This document shows positions 1 through 8,210 of a stretch of 14,295 nt of DNA, piece by piece (the first letter of the stretch is position 1; each line of letters begins with the position of its first letter). The notes beneath the pieces were generated by a model. The model saw nothing but the letters and a program-made list of their open reading frames with translations, searched no databases and was not told where the DNA came from. The position numbers and the translations under genes were made by a program. Origin of the DNA: Chloroflexota bacterium (GTDB taxonomy: Bacteria > Chloroflexota > Anaerolineae > J102); the NCBI GenBank assembly GCA_003353825.1, contig PIVW01000103.1, positions 1 to 14,295 on the forward strand. The letters run 5' to 3'.

Positions 1-38
1 CAGCGATTGAAAAACGACTTCTAGCGCCTCTGGCCATA

Positions 39-467
39 ATGCCGTCGTTGGCTCAACTATCGGGTATACTATCATGGAAAAGCAGTCTCCTTGTGTGTGT
101 TTGGTTTTGTAATAAATGTACAAATCTTACACGAGGTGCTGCTTTTCTTCCTCATTCAATTGTTAACGTGCTTTCTTCTTCTACTGAACCATGCCCGATA
201 TTCCTTCCGTATCGCCTCGGCCAATTAAGTGCAGAAACCGTCCACAGTATATTAACGGCGGCGTTAGCCTTACCCATCGAATTGTACAGTGACAAGGCCT
301 TACACAGGCGCGCTGTAGAAATAGCAGTTCAACATAGACTAAAAGCAACCTATGATGCCCACTATCTTGCTTTAGCAGAGCAACATCAAGCCGACTTCTG
401 GACAGCCGACCGCAAGCTGGCACGAGCAGTTGAAACAACTTTGCCCTGGGTGCGTTGCGTTAGTTGA
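39..467 (+). pseudogene. Decayed VapC-like PIN-domain toxin (C-terminal half recognisable)
   Basis: The last ~70 residues read like a VapC/PIN ribonuclease toxin: a stretch around RLGQLSAET, then LPIEL, then YDAHYLALAEQ and FWTADRKL. The last two carry the third and fourth acidic positions of the PIN active site. The N-terminal half does not match. No D-x-S strand motif with the first catalytic Asp is present, and the stretch between VNVL and RLGQLSAET is longer than the family usually has, as though small indels had scrambled it. The frame is open to the window edge, so an upstream start cannot be excluded, but the encoded sequence there is not PIN-like. No antitoxin is visible, and one would normally lie just upstream, outside the window. 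I call it a degraded toxin gene; the alternative is a divergent, still expressed PIN protein. The assignment of the C-terminal half is fairly secure, the pseudogene status less so. Confidence 0.6.
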
Positions 468-477
468 TTCGCAAAAA

Positions 478-510
478 AACGCCCGACCTCAAATCTCGTA
501 GTCGGGCGTT
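478..510 (-). terminator. Rho-independent terminator of clpC
   Basis: A perfect 10-bp inverted repeat, AACGCCCGAC and GTCGGGCGTT, surrounds a 13-nt loop. Read on the minus strand the GC-rich stem is followed directly by a run of seven T (plus-strand A-run at 473-479), the classical intrinsic terminator layout. It lies about 125 bp after the clpC stop codon. On the plus strand no T-run follows the stem, so it should act mainly on minus-strand transcripts. Confidence 0.85.
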
Positions 511-535
511 AGATTTATCTCGGACGGGGTATTCG

Positions 536-586
536 GCAACTCCAGAAAAATAAGTATCCCAATCAAGTGGCATTTTCTGGAGTTGC
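536..586. repeat. Perfect 14-bp inverted repeat between clpC stop and its terminator
   Basis: GCAACTCCAGAAAA at 536-549 is repeated exactly as its reverse complement at 573-586, with a 23-nt spacer. Neither strand has a T-run after it, so it is not an ordinary terminator. It could be a small non-autonomous mobile element, the remnant of an insertion sequence end, or a 3' UTR stem of the clpC mRNA. No coding sequence explains it. Confidence 0.6.
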
Positions 587-634
587 TCACGGAGTTACCA
601 AGAATTTTTGGATAGTTTATTTTTTGGGAAATCC

Positions 635-3160
635 TTACTCAGAACGCTGTTCCATATTCATGGGGAAATCGACCGGGATCGGTGCACGTTCACCTATGCG
701 GAACACGATCTCGGCCTTCTTGAGCGCTTTGTTGTCCCCGACATTGCCCTCGATCTCGGCATCGACGACTATGAGATCTCCGGTAGCAAAATCACCATTG
801 AGCAGGCGTTTGCTGAGCGGACTTTCGATCGTGCGTTGCAGGGTGCGGCGTAGAGGTCTGGCGCCATATTCGGGATCGTACCCCTTGGCAGCCAGCACCC
901 GCCGTGCGAGATCGGTTAACTCCAACTCCAGCGTGTGTTCCTCCAGCCGCGTCGCTATCTCGGCCAATTGTAGGTCCACAATCTGCAAGACTTCCTCTTG
1001 AGTGAGCACATGGAAGGGGATGATCTCATCCACACGATTGAGAAACTCTGGGCGGAAAGTGCGTTTCAGGTCTTTCTGGATGTCTGCGAGCAGGCGCTCC
1101 TCATCCACGCTGTAGTCACTACGGAACCCAATCTGCTTGGTCTCGGTGACACGTCGGGATCCAACATTGGTGGTCATGATCAGTACGGTGTTGCTGAAAT
1201 CCACTGTGCGGCCATGGCCATCGGTCAGACGCCCATCTTCCAATATCTGCAACAACGTATTCCACACTTCAGGATGCGCTTTTTCCAGTTCATCAAAGAG
1301 GATGACCTGGTAGGGGCGGCGCCTAACTGCTTCGGTCAGTTGCCCTCCCTCATCGTAGCCGACATAGCCCGGTGGGGATCCCATCAGCCGGCTGGCCGTA
1401 TGCGCCTCGCGGTATTCACTCATATCTACCCGCAAGAGCGCGTCCTCATCGTCGAAAAGGAACTCGGCCAGGGCTCGGGCTAGCTCGGTTTTACCAACAC
1501 CGGTCGGGCCCAGAAAGATGAACGAGCCGATGGGACGGCGGGGATCTTTCAGGCCGGCGCGGGAACGGCGGATGGCATCAGATACAGCCTCGATACCCTC
1601 GTGCTGGCTGACAATGCGCTCCTGTAGGAAGTCTTCCATGCGTAATAGCTTATCGGTCTCGGACTCGAGCATCTGGCTGACGGGGATGCCAGTCCAGGCA
1701 TGAACCACTTCTGCTACATGGCGGTCTGCAACAATGCCATCCAACCCGGCCTGCTCTTGCCAGAGCGTATGCCTGATCTTGTATTCCTTCTCGATACGAA
1801 TGGCCTCGGTCTTGATCTGGGCTGCATTTTCATAATCACGAGTATCCCAGGCCGACTCTTCCTGCCGTTTCATGTCAAGCAGATCTCGTTTCAGTTTTTT
1901 CAGTTCTGTAGGCCGAGATTGCATCGCCACGCGCATTTTGGCGCCGGCTTCATCGATTAGATCAATGGCTTTATCTGGCAACTTACGCCCGGTCACATAG
2001 CGATGAGACAACTTGACCGACGAGCGTAGGGCCTCATCCGTATACTTGACTTGATGATGTTCTTCGTAGCGATCTTTTAATCCATGTAAGATGTCGACCG
2101 TTTCTTCTGTGGTTGGCTCATCAACCCAGATAGGAGCAAATCGACGTTCCAAGGCGGCATCCCGCTCGATATGTTGGCGGAATTCGTCAGGCGTTGTGGC
2201 GCCGACGACACGCAATTCACCCCGTGCCAGGGCAGGTTTCATCATGTTGCTCGCATCCATGGCACCGGTGGCAGCGCCAGCACCGACCACCGTGTGTAAT
2301 TCGTCCACAAAGAGAATGATCTCCCCCTCTGATTCGCGTACCTCGTCCATGACGGCTTTCAAGCGTTCTTCGAATTCGCCACGGAACCTGGTGCCGGCGA
2401 TCATCGCCCCTAGATCGAGTGCCATGATCATTTTGCCGTGCAAAAGATCTGGCACATCTTCCTGGATAATCCGTTGGGCAAGTCCTTCGACGACGGCAGT
2501 CTTACCTACACCGGCATCGCCGATCAAGACGGGGTTGTTCTTGGTACGCCTGCTGAGCACTTGGATCACCCGCAGGATCTCCGCTTCCCGACCGATCACA
2601 GGATCTAATTTGTCTTCGACCGCCAACGCCGTCAGGTCACGGGCGTATTTTTCCAGCACGCGGAAACGCGATTCTGAACGAGGATCGTCCACGCTCTTGC
2701 CCTGGCGAAATTCTTCGATCGTGCGTTTGACTGAATCCTGAGTGATCTTGTATTTTTTCAGCAGGTTAGAGCTGGGTGTGTTGCGTTCGCTTAAGATCGC
2801 GAGCAGCAAGTGCTCTGTAGAAATGTATTGGTCGCCCAGCTTCTCCGAAGTCTCGATCGCGATCTGGTTGAGACGATGCAGGCGGGGGGTAATGTAGATC
2901 TGCCCTTGGGCGGCGACATCGAGGTTGGGGCCACCTGTCTTTGGCGCCTTTTCCAAGATCTCGACCAGCGCATCATGCATGGCATCCAGATCGGCTTCGA
3001 GATGGCTGAGGATCTGACGCACCATGCCGTCGGGCTGTTCGAGCAGAGCCAGGAAGAGATGTTCTGTATCAGCCTGGCTATGTTGAAAACGATGCAAGAT
3101 CTCGTAGGCACGCATCAGTGCGTCTTGCGCTCGTTCGGTATATTTATCAAATTGCATCAT
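635..3160 (-). CDS. clpC: ClpC-type AAA+ unfoldase, ATP-binding subunit of the Clp protease
   Basis: Cytosolic HSP100 unfoldase of 841 residues that threads substrates into ClpP. Order: two Clp_N repeats (about 5-70 and 85-150); first AAA+ module with Walker A GDAGVGKT (214-221), Walker B FVDE (284-287) and an ALERRF arginine-finger segment (336-341); a short UVR-like middle region (about 418-460); second AAA+ module with Walker A GPTGVGKT (551-558), pore loop GYVG (598-601), Walker B ILFDE (620-624) and sensor-2 GARP (766-769). The short middle region argues for ClpC over ClpB, which has a long coiled-coil M domain. An IGF tripeptide (677-679) sits where ClpC proteins carry the ClpP-docking loop, so a ClpP partner is expected elsewhere. 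A MM start leaves a one-codon ambiguity (3160 or 3157). A GGGAG stretch lies about 12 nt upstream, a rather long spacing. No CIRCE or CtsR-like box was seen upstream. Confidence 0.96.
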   Translation of the reverse strand: MMQFDKYTERAQDALMRAYEILHRFQHSQADTEHLFLALLEQPDGMVRQILSHLEADLDAMHDALVEILEKAPKTGGPNLDVAAQGQIYITPRLHRLNQIAIETSEKLGDQYISTEHLLLAILSERNTPSSNLLKKYKITQDSVKRTIEEFRQGKSVDDPRSESRFRVLEKYARDLTALAVEDKLDPVIGREAEILRVIQVLSRRTKNNPVLIGDAGVGKTAVVEGLAQRIIQEDVPDLLHGKMIMALDLGAMIAGTRFRGEFEERLKAVMDEVRESEGEIILFVDELHTVVGAGAATGAMDASNMMKPALARGELRVVGATTPDEFRQHIERDAALERRFAPIWVDEPTTEETVDILHGLKDRYEEHHQVKYTDEALRSSVKLSHRYVTGRKLPDKAIDLIDEAGAKMRVAMQSRPTELKKLKRDLLDMKRQEESAWDTRDYENAAQIKTEAIRIEKEYKIRHTLWQEQAGLDGIVADRHVAEVVHAWTGIPVSQMLESETDKLLRMEDFLQERIVSQHEGIEAVSDAIRRSRAGLKDPRRPIGSFIFLGPTGVGKTELARALAEFLFDDEDALLRVDMSEYREAHTASRLMGSPPGYVGYDEGGQLTEAVRRRPYQVILFDELEKAHPEVWNTLLQILEDGRLTDGHGRTVDFSNTVLIMTTNVGSRRVTETKQIGFRSDYSVDEERLLADIQKDLKRTFRPEFLNRVDEIIPFHVLTQEEVLQIVDLQLAEIATRLEEHTLELELTDLARRVLAAKGYDPEYGARPLRRTLQRTIESPLSKRLLNGDFATGDLIVVDAEIEGNVGDNKALKKAEIVFRIGERAPIPVDFPMNMEQRSE

Positions 3161-3382
3161 GGGTGGTCGTGACTCCCTAGAGATGATCGACGTTGTTACG
3201 ATATTGGGTCAACTTTCAGCTAGCTCACCATCACTATAAACTGTTCGGGCAAGCCCCAGCGTAGGGTGCAGCACAATCTTATCAAACGCATACGAAATTC
3301 TAGTACATTGCATATGAAATCGAATCAATCGTCTATATCTCAGTGCGCTGCACACCTGACATTGCGACCGCATCTGACACTG
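3161..3382 (-). promoter_or_regulatory. Upstream region of clpC; promoter not resolved
   Basis: This gap must hold the clpC promoter unless clpC is read from the gene upstream. Two weak candidates on the minus strand: TTGACC (3207-3212) with an 18-nt spacer to GATCAT (3183-3188), whose predicted start point would fall inside the possible ribosome binding site and is therefore doubtful; and a TATAGT -10-like hexamer (3233-3238) without a good -35. I see no terminator for the gene that ends at 3383, so read-through into clpC is possible. Confidence 0.3.
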
Positions 3383-4390
3383 CTATTGTAATCGAAGATT
3401 GCTGAAGGTCGTTGGACGCCCCCAGGCCATGACAGCCGTGTGCATAAGGATGGTCTGTTGGGCGGACGTATCAGGCACATCGTTATCATTGGCATTGACA
3501 GCATAGCCTAGTATCATGCCGGTACGCGGGTTTATTTCGAGCATAGACCAGGGAATGGCAGCCTCCAATGTATAGCCATTGTCTTGCGGTTGAGCGACCA
3601 CCTGTAGCCGAGCATTCCACTCCGGGCTGCGCTGCGGATACCAGACGACACCTTCTGAAGGAATACTATCAAAATTGCCGGGCGAAAATCCAAATTGAAA
3701 ATCATCGCCATTACGCGAATCGTCTTTGAAGTCACCGGCAAGGTCAATGTCGATCCACAATTCAACGCCATCGCCATTGAAGAGGTCGTAGCCGCTCAAC
3801 GCCTGCACATGCACATCGTCAATGACCTCAGCCGCCACATAAAGAAATTTCTCGTCCCATGTAAGACGTGTGCTGACGGTGAGATCATCAGGTCCGTCAT
3901 AGTTTTCCTCGCCCTGTTGGATAAAGGGAAGGGCGAACGATGGCACATCTCGCCATTCGAGCAGGACGCCATCGATGATGATACTTTCTGTCCGGGGACT
4001 GGTGTAATCCCCACCATTTTCTCGCAAAGGGCCGGCGTAGGGTGTTGGCGTGGGCACCGCTGTCTCGGTGGGAACAAGGGTCGAGGTGGGTGTGCTGGTA
4101 GGGGAAGGAGTCACGGTAGAGGAAGGTGTCTGTGTCACTGTCGGCGTCTCCGTGGCAGTGGTTGCTTCCGTTATCACCGTTATCACCGTGGTCATGGCTG
4201 CGTTCGTCGCAGTCGGCTGGGGTAAGGGTGTCAGTGGCAGGCTTGAGATATCGACCGTCGGCGAGGGTTCTACCCTTTGGCCAAGTGTTCGCAATCCCAA
4301 TGTGATGCCAAGAATGCCAATGGTAAACACCGCTAGTGCAACGATGAGGACGATGAGTATCTGATTGCGGGAGGATGTAGGTTGTTTCAC
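3383..4390 (-). CDS. Membrane-anchored CBM9/DOMON-like domain protein
   Basis: 335 residues in three parts. First, a hydrophobic segment at about 11-33 after a short basic, polar N-terminus: a signal anchor, or possibly a signal peptide, with no lipobox. Second, a low-complexity Thr/Pro/Ser linker at about 41-117 (PTPTPY at its end), of the kind that spans a cell wall. Third, a C-terminal domain at about 135-335 with family 9 carbohydrate-binding/DOMON-like signatures: IIIDGVLLEWRDVP, LTWDEKFLYVAAEVIDD, GDGVELWIDIDL, TLEAAIPWSMLEI and LGYAVNANDND. Family members bind sugars or haem/redox ligands; the ligand here is unknown. The start is GTG, 8 bp after the stop of the eRF1-like gene, with a weak GAAAAG as ribosome binding site. 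Translational coupling to that gene is likely. No other Met occurs before residue 66. The fold assignment is good, the function open. Confidence 0.85.
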   Translation of the reverse strand: MKQPTSSRNQILIVLIVALAVFTIGILGITLGLRTLGQRVEPSPTVDISSLPLTPLPQPTATNAAMTTVITVITEATTATETPTVTQTPSSTVTPSPTSTPTSTLVPTETAVPTPTPYAGPLRENGGDYTSPRTESIIIDGVLLEWRDVPSFALPFIQQGEENYDGPDDLTVSTRLTWDEKFLYVAAEVIDDVHVQALSGYDLFNGDGVELWIDIDLAGDFKDDSRNGDDFQFGFSPGNFDSIPSEGVVWYPQRSPEWNARLQVVAQPQDNGYTLEAAIPWSMLEINPRTGMILGYAVNANDNDVPDTSAQQTILMHTAVMAWGRPTTFSNLRLQ

Positions 4391-4398
4391 TTGACTTT

Positions 4399-5496
4399 TC
4401 AGTAACGCAAATAGGCGCCAATATCATACCCGTGCTCTGCCAACGGATTATCGGCTGATAACACGACAACTTGAGCATCTTGTGTAATAGCACGGCGAGC
4501 AAGGGTGTTGACTGCATCGGGCAGAGGCTCTGTGGCGCCACCACAAATCGAACAAGATGAGACGTTATCTACGCTAAGGTAATCGCATTCAGTGCAGCGG
4601 CGAACCTGCTCGTTATCAATCTGGTAATTTTCAGAGAAGAGTAGTTGATGGACCCTGCCACTTTGCAAAGCGTCCAATGTGGGTGCTAGACCTAACACAG
4701 CAGCACCACCTTTTTCGGCAGTCACGATCAAGCTGGCAGCGAGTTGGCGGTTGTGATCATGATGTGCGCTCAGGGCAACTGATTCGGCGCGTTCGCGCAC
4801 ATCCTGGATACTGGCGGTGAGTTCGAGAGGCGTCGAGCCAACGACCAGGCCTTGGAGAGCGGTAGGCAACATCTCTTGAAATGTAGCCACATTGCTATCA
4901 GTACCGGCCAACACAAGCCGTCGCCAATGATACTGACGTGTATATTGCTCAGTGAGTTCCGCTACGGCTCGCAAGTTACCCATGGCGGCTTCATCTTCAT
5001 GCCTTTGATAACGTGATGCGGCCCAGCCTCCTTGTTTATGGCGTTTGACATCCTCCCCGATTGTGGCGGTGGCCTCTTCCAGGACACCAAGGTGAAAAGA
5101 AAAGAAACGTGCGCCATGTTTATCTACAGCTACCACGCCAAGGTAACCATAGGTGTCCATGAGTTCCACCAGGCGTCGCACCAGAGGGCGGCGATCAGAA
5201 ATGATGGCGTCTTCCACCGACACATTCAAAGGGTATGCACGCCAAAACCCCTCACTCTGACAGGAAAAACAAACAACAGCGCGCGCCTGACGATCATATT
5301 CTAAATCAAAATACTGCTCAATGCGTTTCCGATCTAAAGCATCAAAATCGGATAAATTGTCGAACAGCCTGCGTAGGGCGAGTTTATACTTCTCAACGGT
5401 ACGGTCACGGGAATCAACATTGAGATATAGACTGAGTACAGGATGACTTCGTCCATCAAATTCTACCAGCTCGCGCAAGTCTGCTTCGCGAATCAT
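4399..5496 (-). CDS. Bacterial eRF1-like (baeRF/VLRF1-type) protein with zinc ribbon
   Basis: 365 residues resembling archaeal/eukaryotic release factor 1 domains 2 and 3, as in bacterial baeRF and Vms1/Ankzf1-type proteins. The segment HKQGGWAASRYQRHEDEA (153-170) sits where eRF1 has GGQ followed by SAxRFxR. A C-terminal L7Ae-like domain ends in GAYLRY and carries an inserted zinc ribbon with cysteines at 301, 304, 315 and 318. Known relatives act on peptidyl-tRNA or stalled ribosomes; a similar role here is inference. The GGQ glutamine is replaced by Trp and no nearby Gln replaces it, so hydrolysis by the usual mechanism is doubtful. I chose the Met at 5496 because AGGAGG lies 8 nt before it. 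A start at 5565 would add 23 unsupported residues. The CBM9-like gene follows after 8 bp in the same direction, so the two form an operon. Confidence 0.8.
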   Translation of the reverse strand: MIREADLRELVEFDGRSHPVLSLYLNVDSRDRTVEKYKLALRRLFDNLSDFDALDRKRIEQYFDLEYDRQARAVVCFSCQSEGFWRAYPLNVSVEDAIISDRRPLVRRLVELMDTYGYLGVVAVDKHGARFFSFHLGVLEEATATIGEDVKRHKQGGWAASRYQRHEDEAAMGNLRAVAELTEQYTRQYHWRRLVLAGTDSNVATFQEMLPTALQGLVVGSTPLELTASIQDVRERAESVALSAHHDHNRQLAASLIVTAEKGGAAVLGLAPTLDALQSGRVHQLLFSENYQIDNEQVRRCTECDYLSVDNVSSCSICGGATEPLPDAVNTLARRAITQDAQVVVLSADNPLAEHGYDIGAYLRY

Positions 5497-5504
5497 CAGT
5501 TTTG

Positions 5505-5510
5505 CCTCCT
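5505..5510 (-). promoter_or_regulatory. Shine-Dalgarno AGGAGG fixing the eRF1-like gene start
   Basis: A full AGGAGG on the minus strand, 8 nt before ATG at 5496. It is the reason for preferring that start over the in-frame ATG at 5565, which has no comparable site. Confidence 0.85.
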
Positions 5511-5639
5511 GAGCAGGTGGTTCCTCAGCATCGAGGAATATAGGATTTTCGAATGCCAGCCCCAAAATCCAACAGACTTACTTGAATCATCGATGGCCTT
5601 GTGCTCGTCGGAAAGTGGGTACTGGCGGAGTAAAGACAG

Positions 5640-5689
5640 CAGCGACGGCATCCTGCCAGCCATATACGCTGGCAAGATAACCGTCGCTG
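5640..5689. ncRNA. Nested two-stem hairpin in the leader of the eRF1-like gene
   Basis: Outer stem CAGCGACGG (5640-5648) pairs with CCGTCGCTG (5681-5689), 9 bp perfect. Inner stem TGCCAGC (5654-5660) pairs with GCTGGCA (5668-5674), 7 bp perfect, with a 7-nt loop. The internal loop is 5 nt on one side and 6 on the other. No T-run follows on either strand, so this is not a standard terminator. I do not recognise a known riboswitch class. It could be a cis-acting RNA element, a protein-binding site or a degenerate mobile repeat. The structure is plain in the sequence; expression as RNA is inference. Confidence 0.45.
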
Positions 5690-5791
5690 ATTGTGATTTA
5701 GTTAGAGCGGACAGTACTCATCAGGTCGTTCGCCGTCGGTACAGTTGAAGAATGAATCGTGAACCAAACTGCCGCCTTCATATCTGGCTAC

Positions 5792-5820
5792 AGATTAGCA
5801 GTTACAACGACGCTTGTCAA
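5792..5820 (-). promoter_or_regulatory. Candidate sigma-70 promoter for the eRF1-like/CBM9-like operon
   Basis: On the minus strand a perfect -35 TTGACA (5815-5820) is followed after exactly 17 nt by TAATCT (5792-5797), a weaker -10. Transcription would start near 5785 and run through the nested hairpin to the start codon at 5496. Confidence 0.5.
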
Positions 5821-5863
5821 CACCTATCTTGAGAATCAGCCGTGGCAAACCGAGCCACAGCTA

Positions 5864-6925
5864 TTACGGGGCTTCGGAGGGATTGAACAAGTCGCCGGGT
5901 AAGATCAATTGTTCACCACCGCCCCCGCTCACGACGGTGGGATATCGACCGTTCCACTGGTTGACAGCTTGCCAGTTTATCACACCCGCCGTCAGGCTCT
6001 TGGAGATTAGTTCGTTGGCTTCAGCCTGGGCTTGAGCTCTTACAAGGGTCGCCGCGGCATCGGCTTCAGCGTGTAAATTGATTGACTCGGCTTCACCCTG
6101 GGCTACACCGATGCGTTCCAGACGCTGGCGCTCAGCTTCGGCTTCGGCTTCGGTTATGATGCGCTGTTTCTCGAATTCGGCCTGGCGGGCAAGATTCTGC
6201 TTGGTGATGATGTTCTCCGCCTCGATCTGCTTGACTTCGACAACTTGTTTGTAGGCTTCGGTAAAACCGATCTGTCTCAAGCCAAAGAAGACGAGTTCGA
6301 GACCCTCTGCCTCAAAGTCTTGGTGTAATTGTTCAGCGATTACTTCTTGCGCAGTCAGAATATCGCCAGAGTAAAGTTGATTAGCTGTGAAATTACGAAG
6401 TAAGGTGCGAACCCAAACACGGCTATTCTGTTTAACTATCTTCTCGACGACCTCCCGCTCGGTACCCAGACTGTTGACGATGTTGGCAGCTTCCTGTGGT
6501 TTGATACGGAAACGAATCGTATAGCGCGCCGTAATTTGTTGGCCATCACTGGTGGCGGTATCGACCTCGATATCAGTGTAATCGGCATTAGAGCCGCCAG
6601 GATTGTCACTGGTTTCGTACACGATGTCTTGGGTTCGATAGATAATCGTATCGTCGATAAAGGGGATCTTCCAATTCAGGCCCGGGTCGAAAACACTGAC
6701 AACAGCACCCAAACGTTTGACCACGGCCACTGAACCAGCTTGCACCACCGTATAGCTGTTGATCATGCTTAGTACGAGAAAAACCAGAAGAAAACCGATA
6801 ACCCCGGCAACGATCCCTCTACCGGGGTTGATATCACCCTTGCGAGCGTTGGCGCCGGCTACCAGAACGGCTAAAGCGATGCCTGCTACCAGCGCAAGCA
6901 TTGTTGCGAAAACTAACTGACCCAT
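5864..6925 (-). CDS. SPFH/band-7 (prohibitin/stomatin-like) membrane protein
   Basis: 353 residues. Two hydrophobic segments at about 4-24 and 37-56 anchor it in the membrane. The SPFH (band 7) domain follows from about 59 to 240, opening with VVQAGSVAVVKRLGAV and DPGLNWKIPFID, typical of prohibitin-like proteins. A long Glu/Ala/Arg/Gln-rich coiled coil spans about 225-310 (EAEAEAERQRLERIG is characteristic), and a short tail with VINWQAVNQWNG and a Gly run closes the protein. Family members assemble into large rings or membrane microdomain scaffolds and often control membrane proteases; the partner here is not shown by the sequence. The start is supported by AGGAG seven nt upstream. It ends in two consecutive stops. 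An NfeD-like partner, common for some SPFH families, is not adjacent. Confidence 0.93.
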   Translation of the reverse strand: MGQLVFATMLALVAGIALAVLVAGANARKGDINPGRGIVAGVIGFLLVFLVLSMINSYTVVQAGSVAVVKRLGAVVSVFDPGLNWKIPFIDDTIIYRTQDIVYETSDNPGGSNADYTDIEVDTATSDGQQITARYTIRFRIKPQEAANIVNSLGTEREVVEKIVKQNSRVWVRTLLRNFTANQLYSGDILTAQEVIAEQLHQDFEAEGLELVFFGLRQIGFTEAYKQVVEVKQIEAENIITKQNLARQAEFEKQRIITEAEAEAERQRLERIGVAQGEAESINLHAEADAAATLVRAQAQAEANELISKSLTAGVINWQAVNQWNGRYPTVVSGGGGEQLILPGDLFNPSEAP

Positions 6926-7143
6926 AGTGTTACTCCTTGGAGAAGGGCAGGTTGGATTTGAGATTGATCAAAAGAGTTTGCAGATCGGGAGTTTGCAGCA
7001 AAAATGTCGCTGCGGCCATGATCTGTAAATGATACTTTAATATAGAATGTCCCGTTACGCATGACATCAAGCTACCAACAAGCTGACAGGATCATCAGGC
7101 GAGCCTTATCTGTTCGGCCCAACAGGAGGCCCGGCAGACAGCG
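6926..7143. other. Intergenic region between LysM lipoprotein and SPFH genes
   Basis: No gene seen. It should hold the SPFH promoter, since no close coupling links the two genes. An AT-rich stretch on the minus strand around 7040-7052 contains TATATT, but the nearest TTGATG lies 20 nt before it, too far for a good match. No convincing terminator for the LysM gene was found. Confidence 0.3.
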
Positions 7144-8010
7144 TCAATTGGGAATGACAAGTTTTTGTCCAGAGTAGATGCGATTGGCATTCTCCATGTC
7201 GTTGGCCTGCATAATTGCAGCTGGCGTCACCCCATATTTGACGGCGATCGAGGAAAGAGTTTCACCCGGCCGCACGATGTGAACGCGAACCTCGGAACTG
7301 GCGCCCCGGCTCTCCGCCGCATTGGGGATGACCAAACGCTGACCAACCCGCAAGGTACTGGGATCGGTGATCTGATTGGCGCTGGCTAGTTCATTCAAGG
7401 GTACGCTGAACTGCATAGAAATGCCAAAAAGGGTCTCACCTGGTTTTACCACATGAATATATCCTTCCTCCGTTTCGGTTCCTGAAGGTGGTTCTCCCGG
7501 TATCATCAGTATAGCGCCTGTGCGTAAAGCGTTGGGATTTTCCATGGCGTTATAGCGTTTGATATTCTCGACTTTTACACCGAATTTTCCGGCAATCGTC
7601 GAAAGATTCTCGCCGGCCTGCACCTTGTAAGCAAACAAGTCGGGTTCAGGGGTCGATGTCGGGGGCTTGGGTGTCAACTCCTTGGTATCGGGCATGGGCG
7701 GCAGATTGCTCGTAGCAACTAGAGCAGGCGCATCTCCTGAACCGGCCGGTACGGGCGTGCCACCGCCATCTTGTGTTTGGGGCTGTGCGGTAGTACCAGA
7801 TGCGTCGGCCGTGATGTGTGGTGTGAAGGCTGGGAGAGAGGCCTCGTCGGGTTCCACGGTGCCCGATGATGTCGGCTGTTCAGGAACAACAGTGGCGCCA
7901 CCGGCAGCGTCAGGCCACGGATCACGCTCGCGCGTACATGCACCCAGCGCAACAACCATAACCACCAAGCCAATGAAGATCGCAATTCGAGATAACCTAA
8001 TACGCTGCAT
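7144..8010 (-). CDS. Lipoprotein with three LysM domains
   Basis: 288 residues. A signal peptide with a basic start and hydrophobic core ends in LGAC, a lipobox whose Cys (about residue 25) would be lipidated. A Pro/Thr/Gly-rich linker of about 100 residues follows. Three LysM repeats of about 45 residues then run to the last residue, each with the pattern of PGETL or AGENL near its start and an LxIP-type end (YKVQAGENLSTIAGKFG, IHVVKPGETLFGISMQF, VHIVRPGETLSSIAVKYG). LysM domains bind N-acetylglucosamine-containing glycans such as peptidoglycan. No catalytic domain is present, so it is a wall-binding or scaffolding protein. GTG at 8013 and ATG at 8010 are adjacent codons. I prefer ATG; AAG about 9 nt upstream is the only weak ribosome binding site. 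Confidence 0.93.
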   Translation of the reverse strand: MQRIRLSRIAIFIGLVVMVVALGACTRERDPWPDAAGGATVVPEQPTSSGTVEPDEASLPAFTPHITADASGTTAQPQTQDGGGTPVPAGSGDAPALVATSNLPPMPDTKELTPKPPTSTPEPDLFAYKVQAGENLSTIAGKFGVKVENIKRYNAMENPNALRTGAILMIPGEPPSGTETEEGYIHVVKPGETLFGISMQFSVPLNELASANQITDPSTLRVGQRLVIPNAAESRGASSEVRVHIVRPGETLSSIAVKYGVTPAAIMQANDMENANRIYSGQKLVIPN

Positions 8011-8210
8011 CACCTGATCTTAGCACAAGGGCTCAACCGGGGCAATGAAACTATCCTATCAATACGCTGCCAGTTTGGATTCACATATAAAAGCGCTGTG
8101 ATCTGAAATTATACGTATTCATTGCACAGAATTGCTGGCGTATAGGGTTGTATGTTAAACTCGATATATCACCGACCCGGGTTCCTTTCAATCGAATTAA
8201 GCAGAGTCCT
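8011..8210. promoter_or_regulatory. Divergent intergenic region between LysM and fdrA-like genes
   Basis: This 200-bp stretch must carry outward promoters for both strands. On the minus strand a consensus TATAAT -10 lies at 8108-8113, about 100 nt before the LysM start, but the hexamer 17 nt upstream of it is far from TTGACA. On the plus strand I find no convincing -35/-10 pair. Promoter assignment is therefore tentative. Confidence 0.3.

Larger units (their letters stand above)
5497..5863 (-). other. Non-coding leader region between SPFH gene and eRF1-like gene
   Basis: These 367 bp carry no credible gene. Reading on the minus strand it holds, in order: a second stop (TAG) right after the SPFH gene, a short stem GTGGC/GCCAC (5842-5858) without a T-run, a candidate promoter (5792-5820), a nested hairpin (5640-5689) and the Shine-Dalgarno of the next gene. 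If the promoter is real the eRF1-like mRNA has a leader of roughly 290 nt, long enough to hold a regulatory RNA structure. Confidence 0.5.

Noticed and set aside
2091..2741. Long plus-strand open frame of 216 codons opposite clpC
   Set aside because: Lies wholly antisense to conserved AAA+ sequence, its product is Ser/Arg-rich with no recognisable domain, typical of a shadow frame.
3161..3382. Search for CIRCE or CtsR heat-shock operators upstream of clpC
   Set aside because: No TTAGCACTC/GAGTGCTAA dyad and no GGTCAAA direct repeat present.
5717..5724. CTGATGAG on the minus strand, the start of a hammerhead ribozyme core
   Set aside because: No GAAA box after a stem II and no flanking stems I/III around a cleavage triplet were found; a chance match.
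5842..5858. GTGGC/GCCAC stem just after the SPFH gene as its terminator
   Set aside because: Short stem with no T-run on the minus strand; too weak to call.
8148..8210. Upstream TTG start giving a 590-residue FdrA-like protein
   Set aside because: The 21 extra residues do not match FdrA starts, which begin just before the YYDSV block; ATG 8211 fits.
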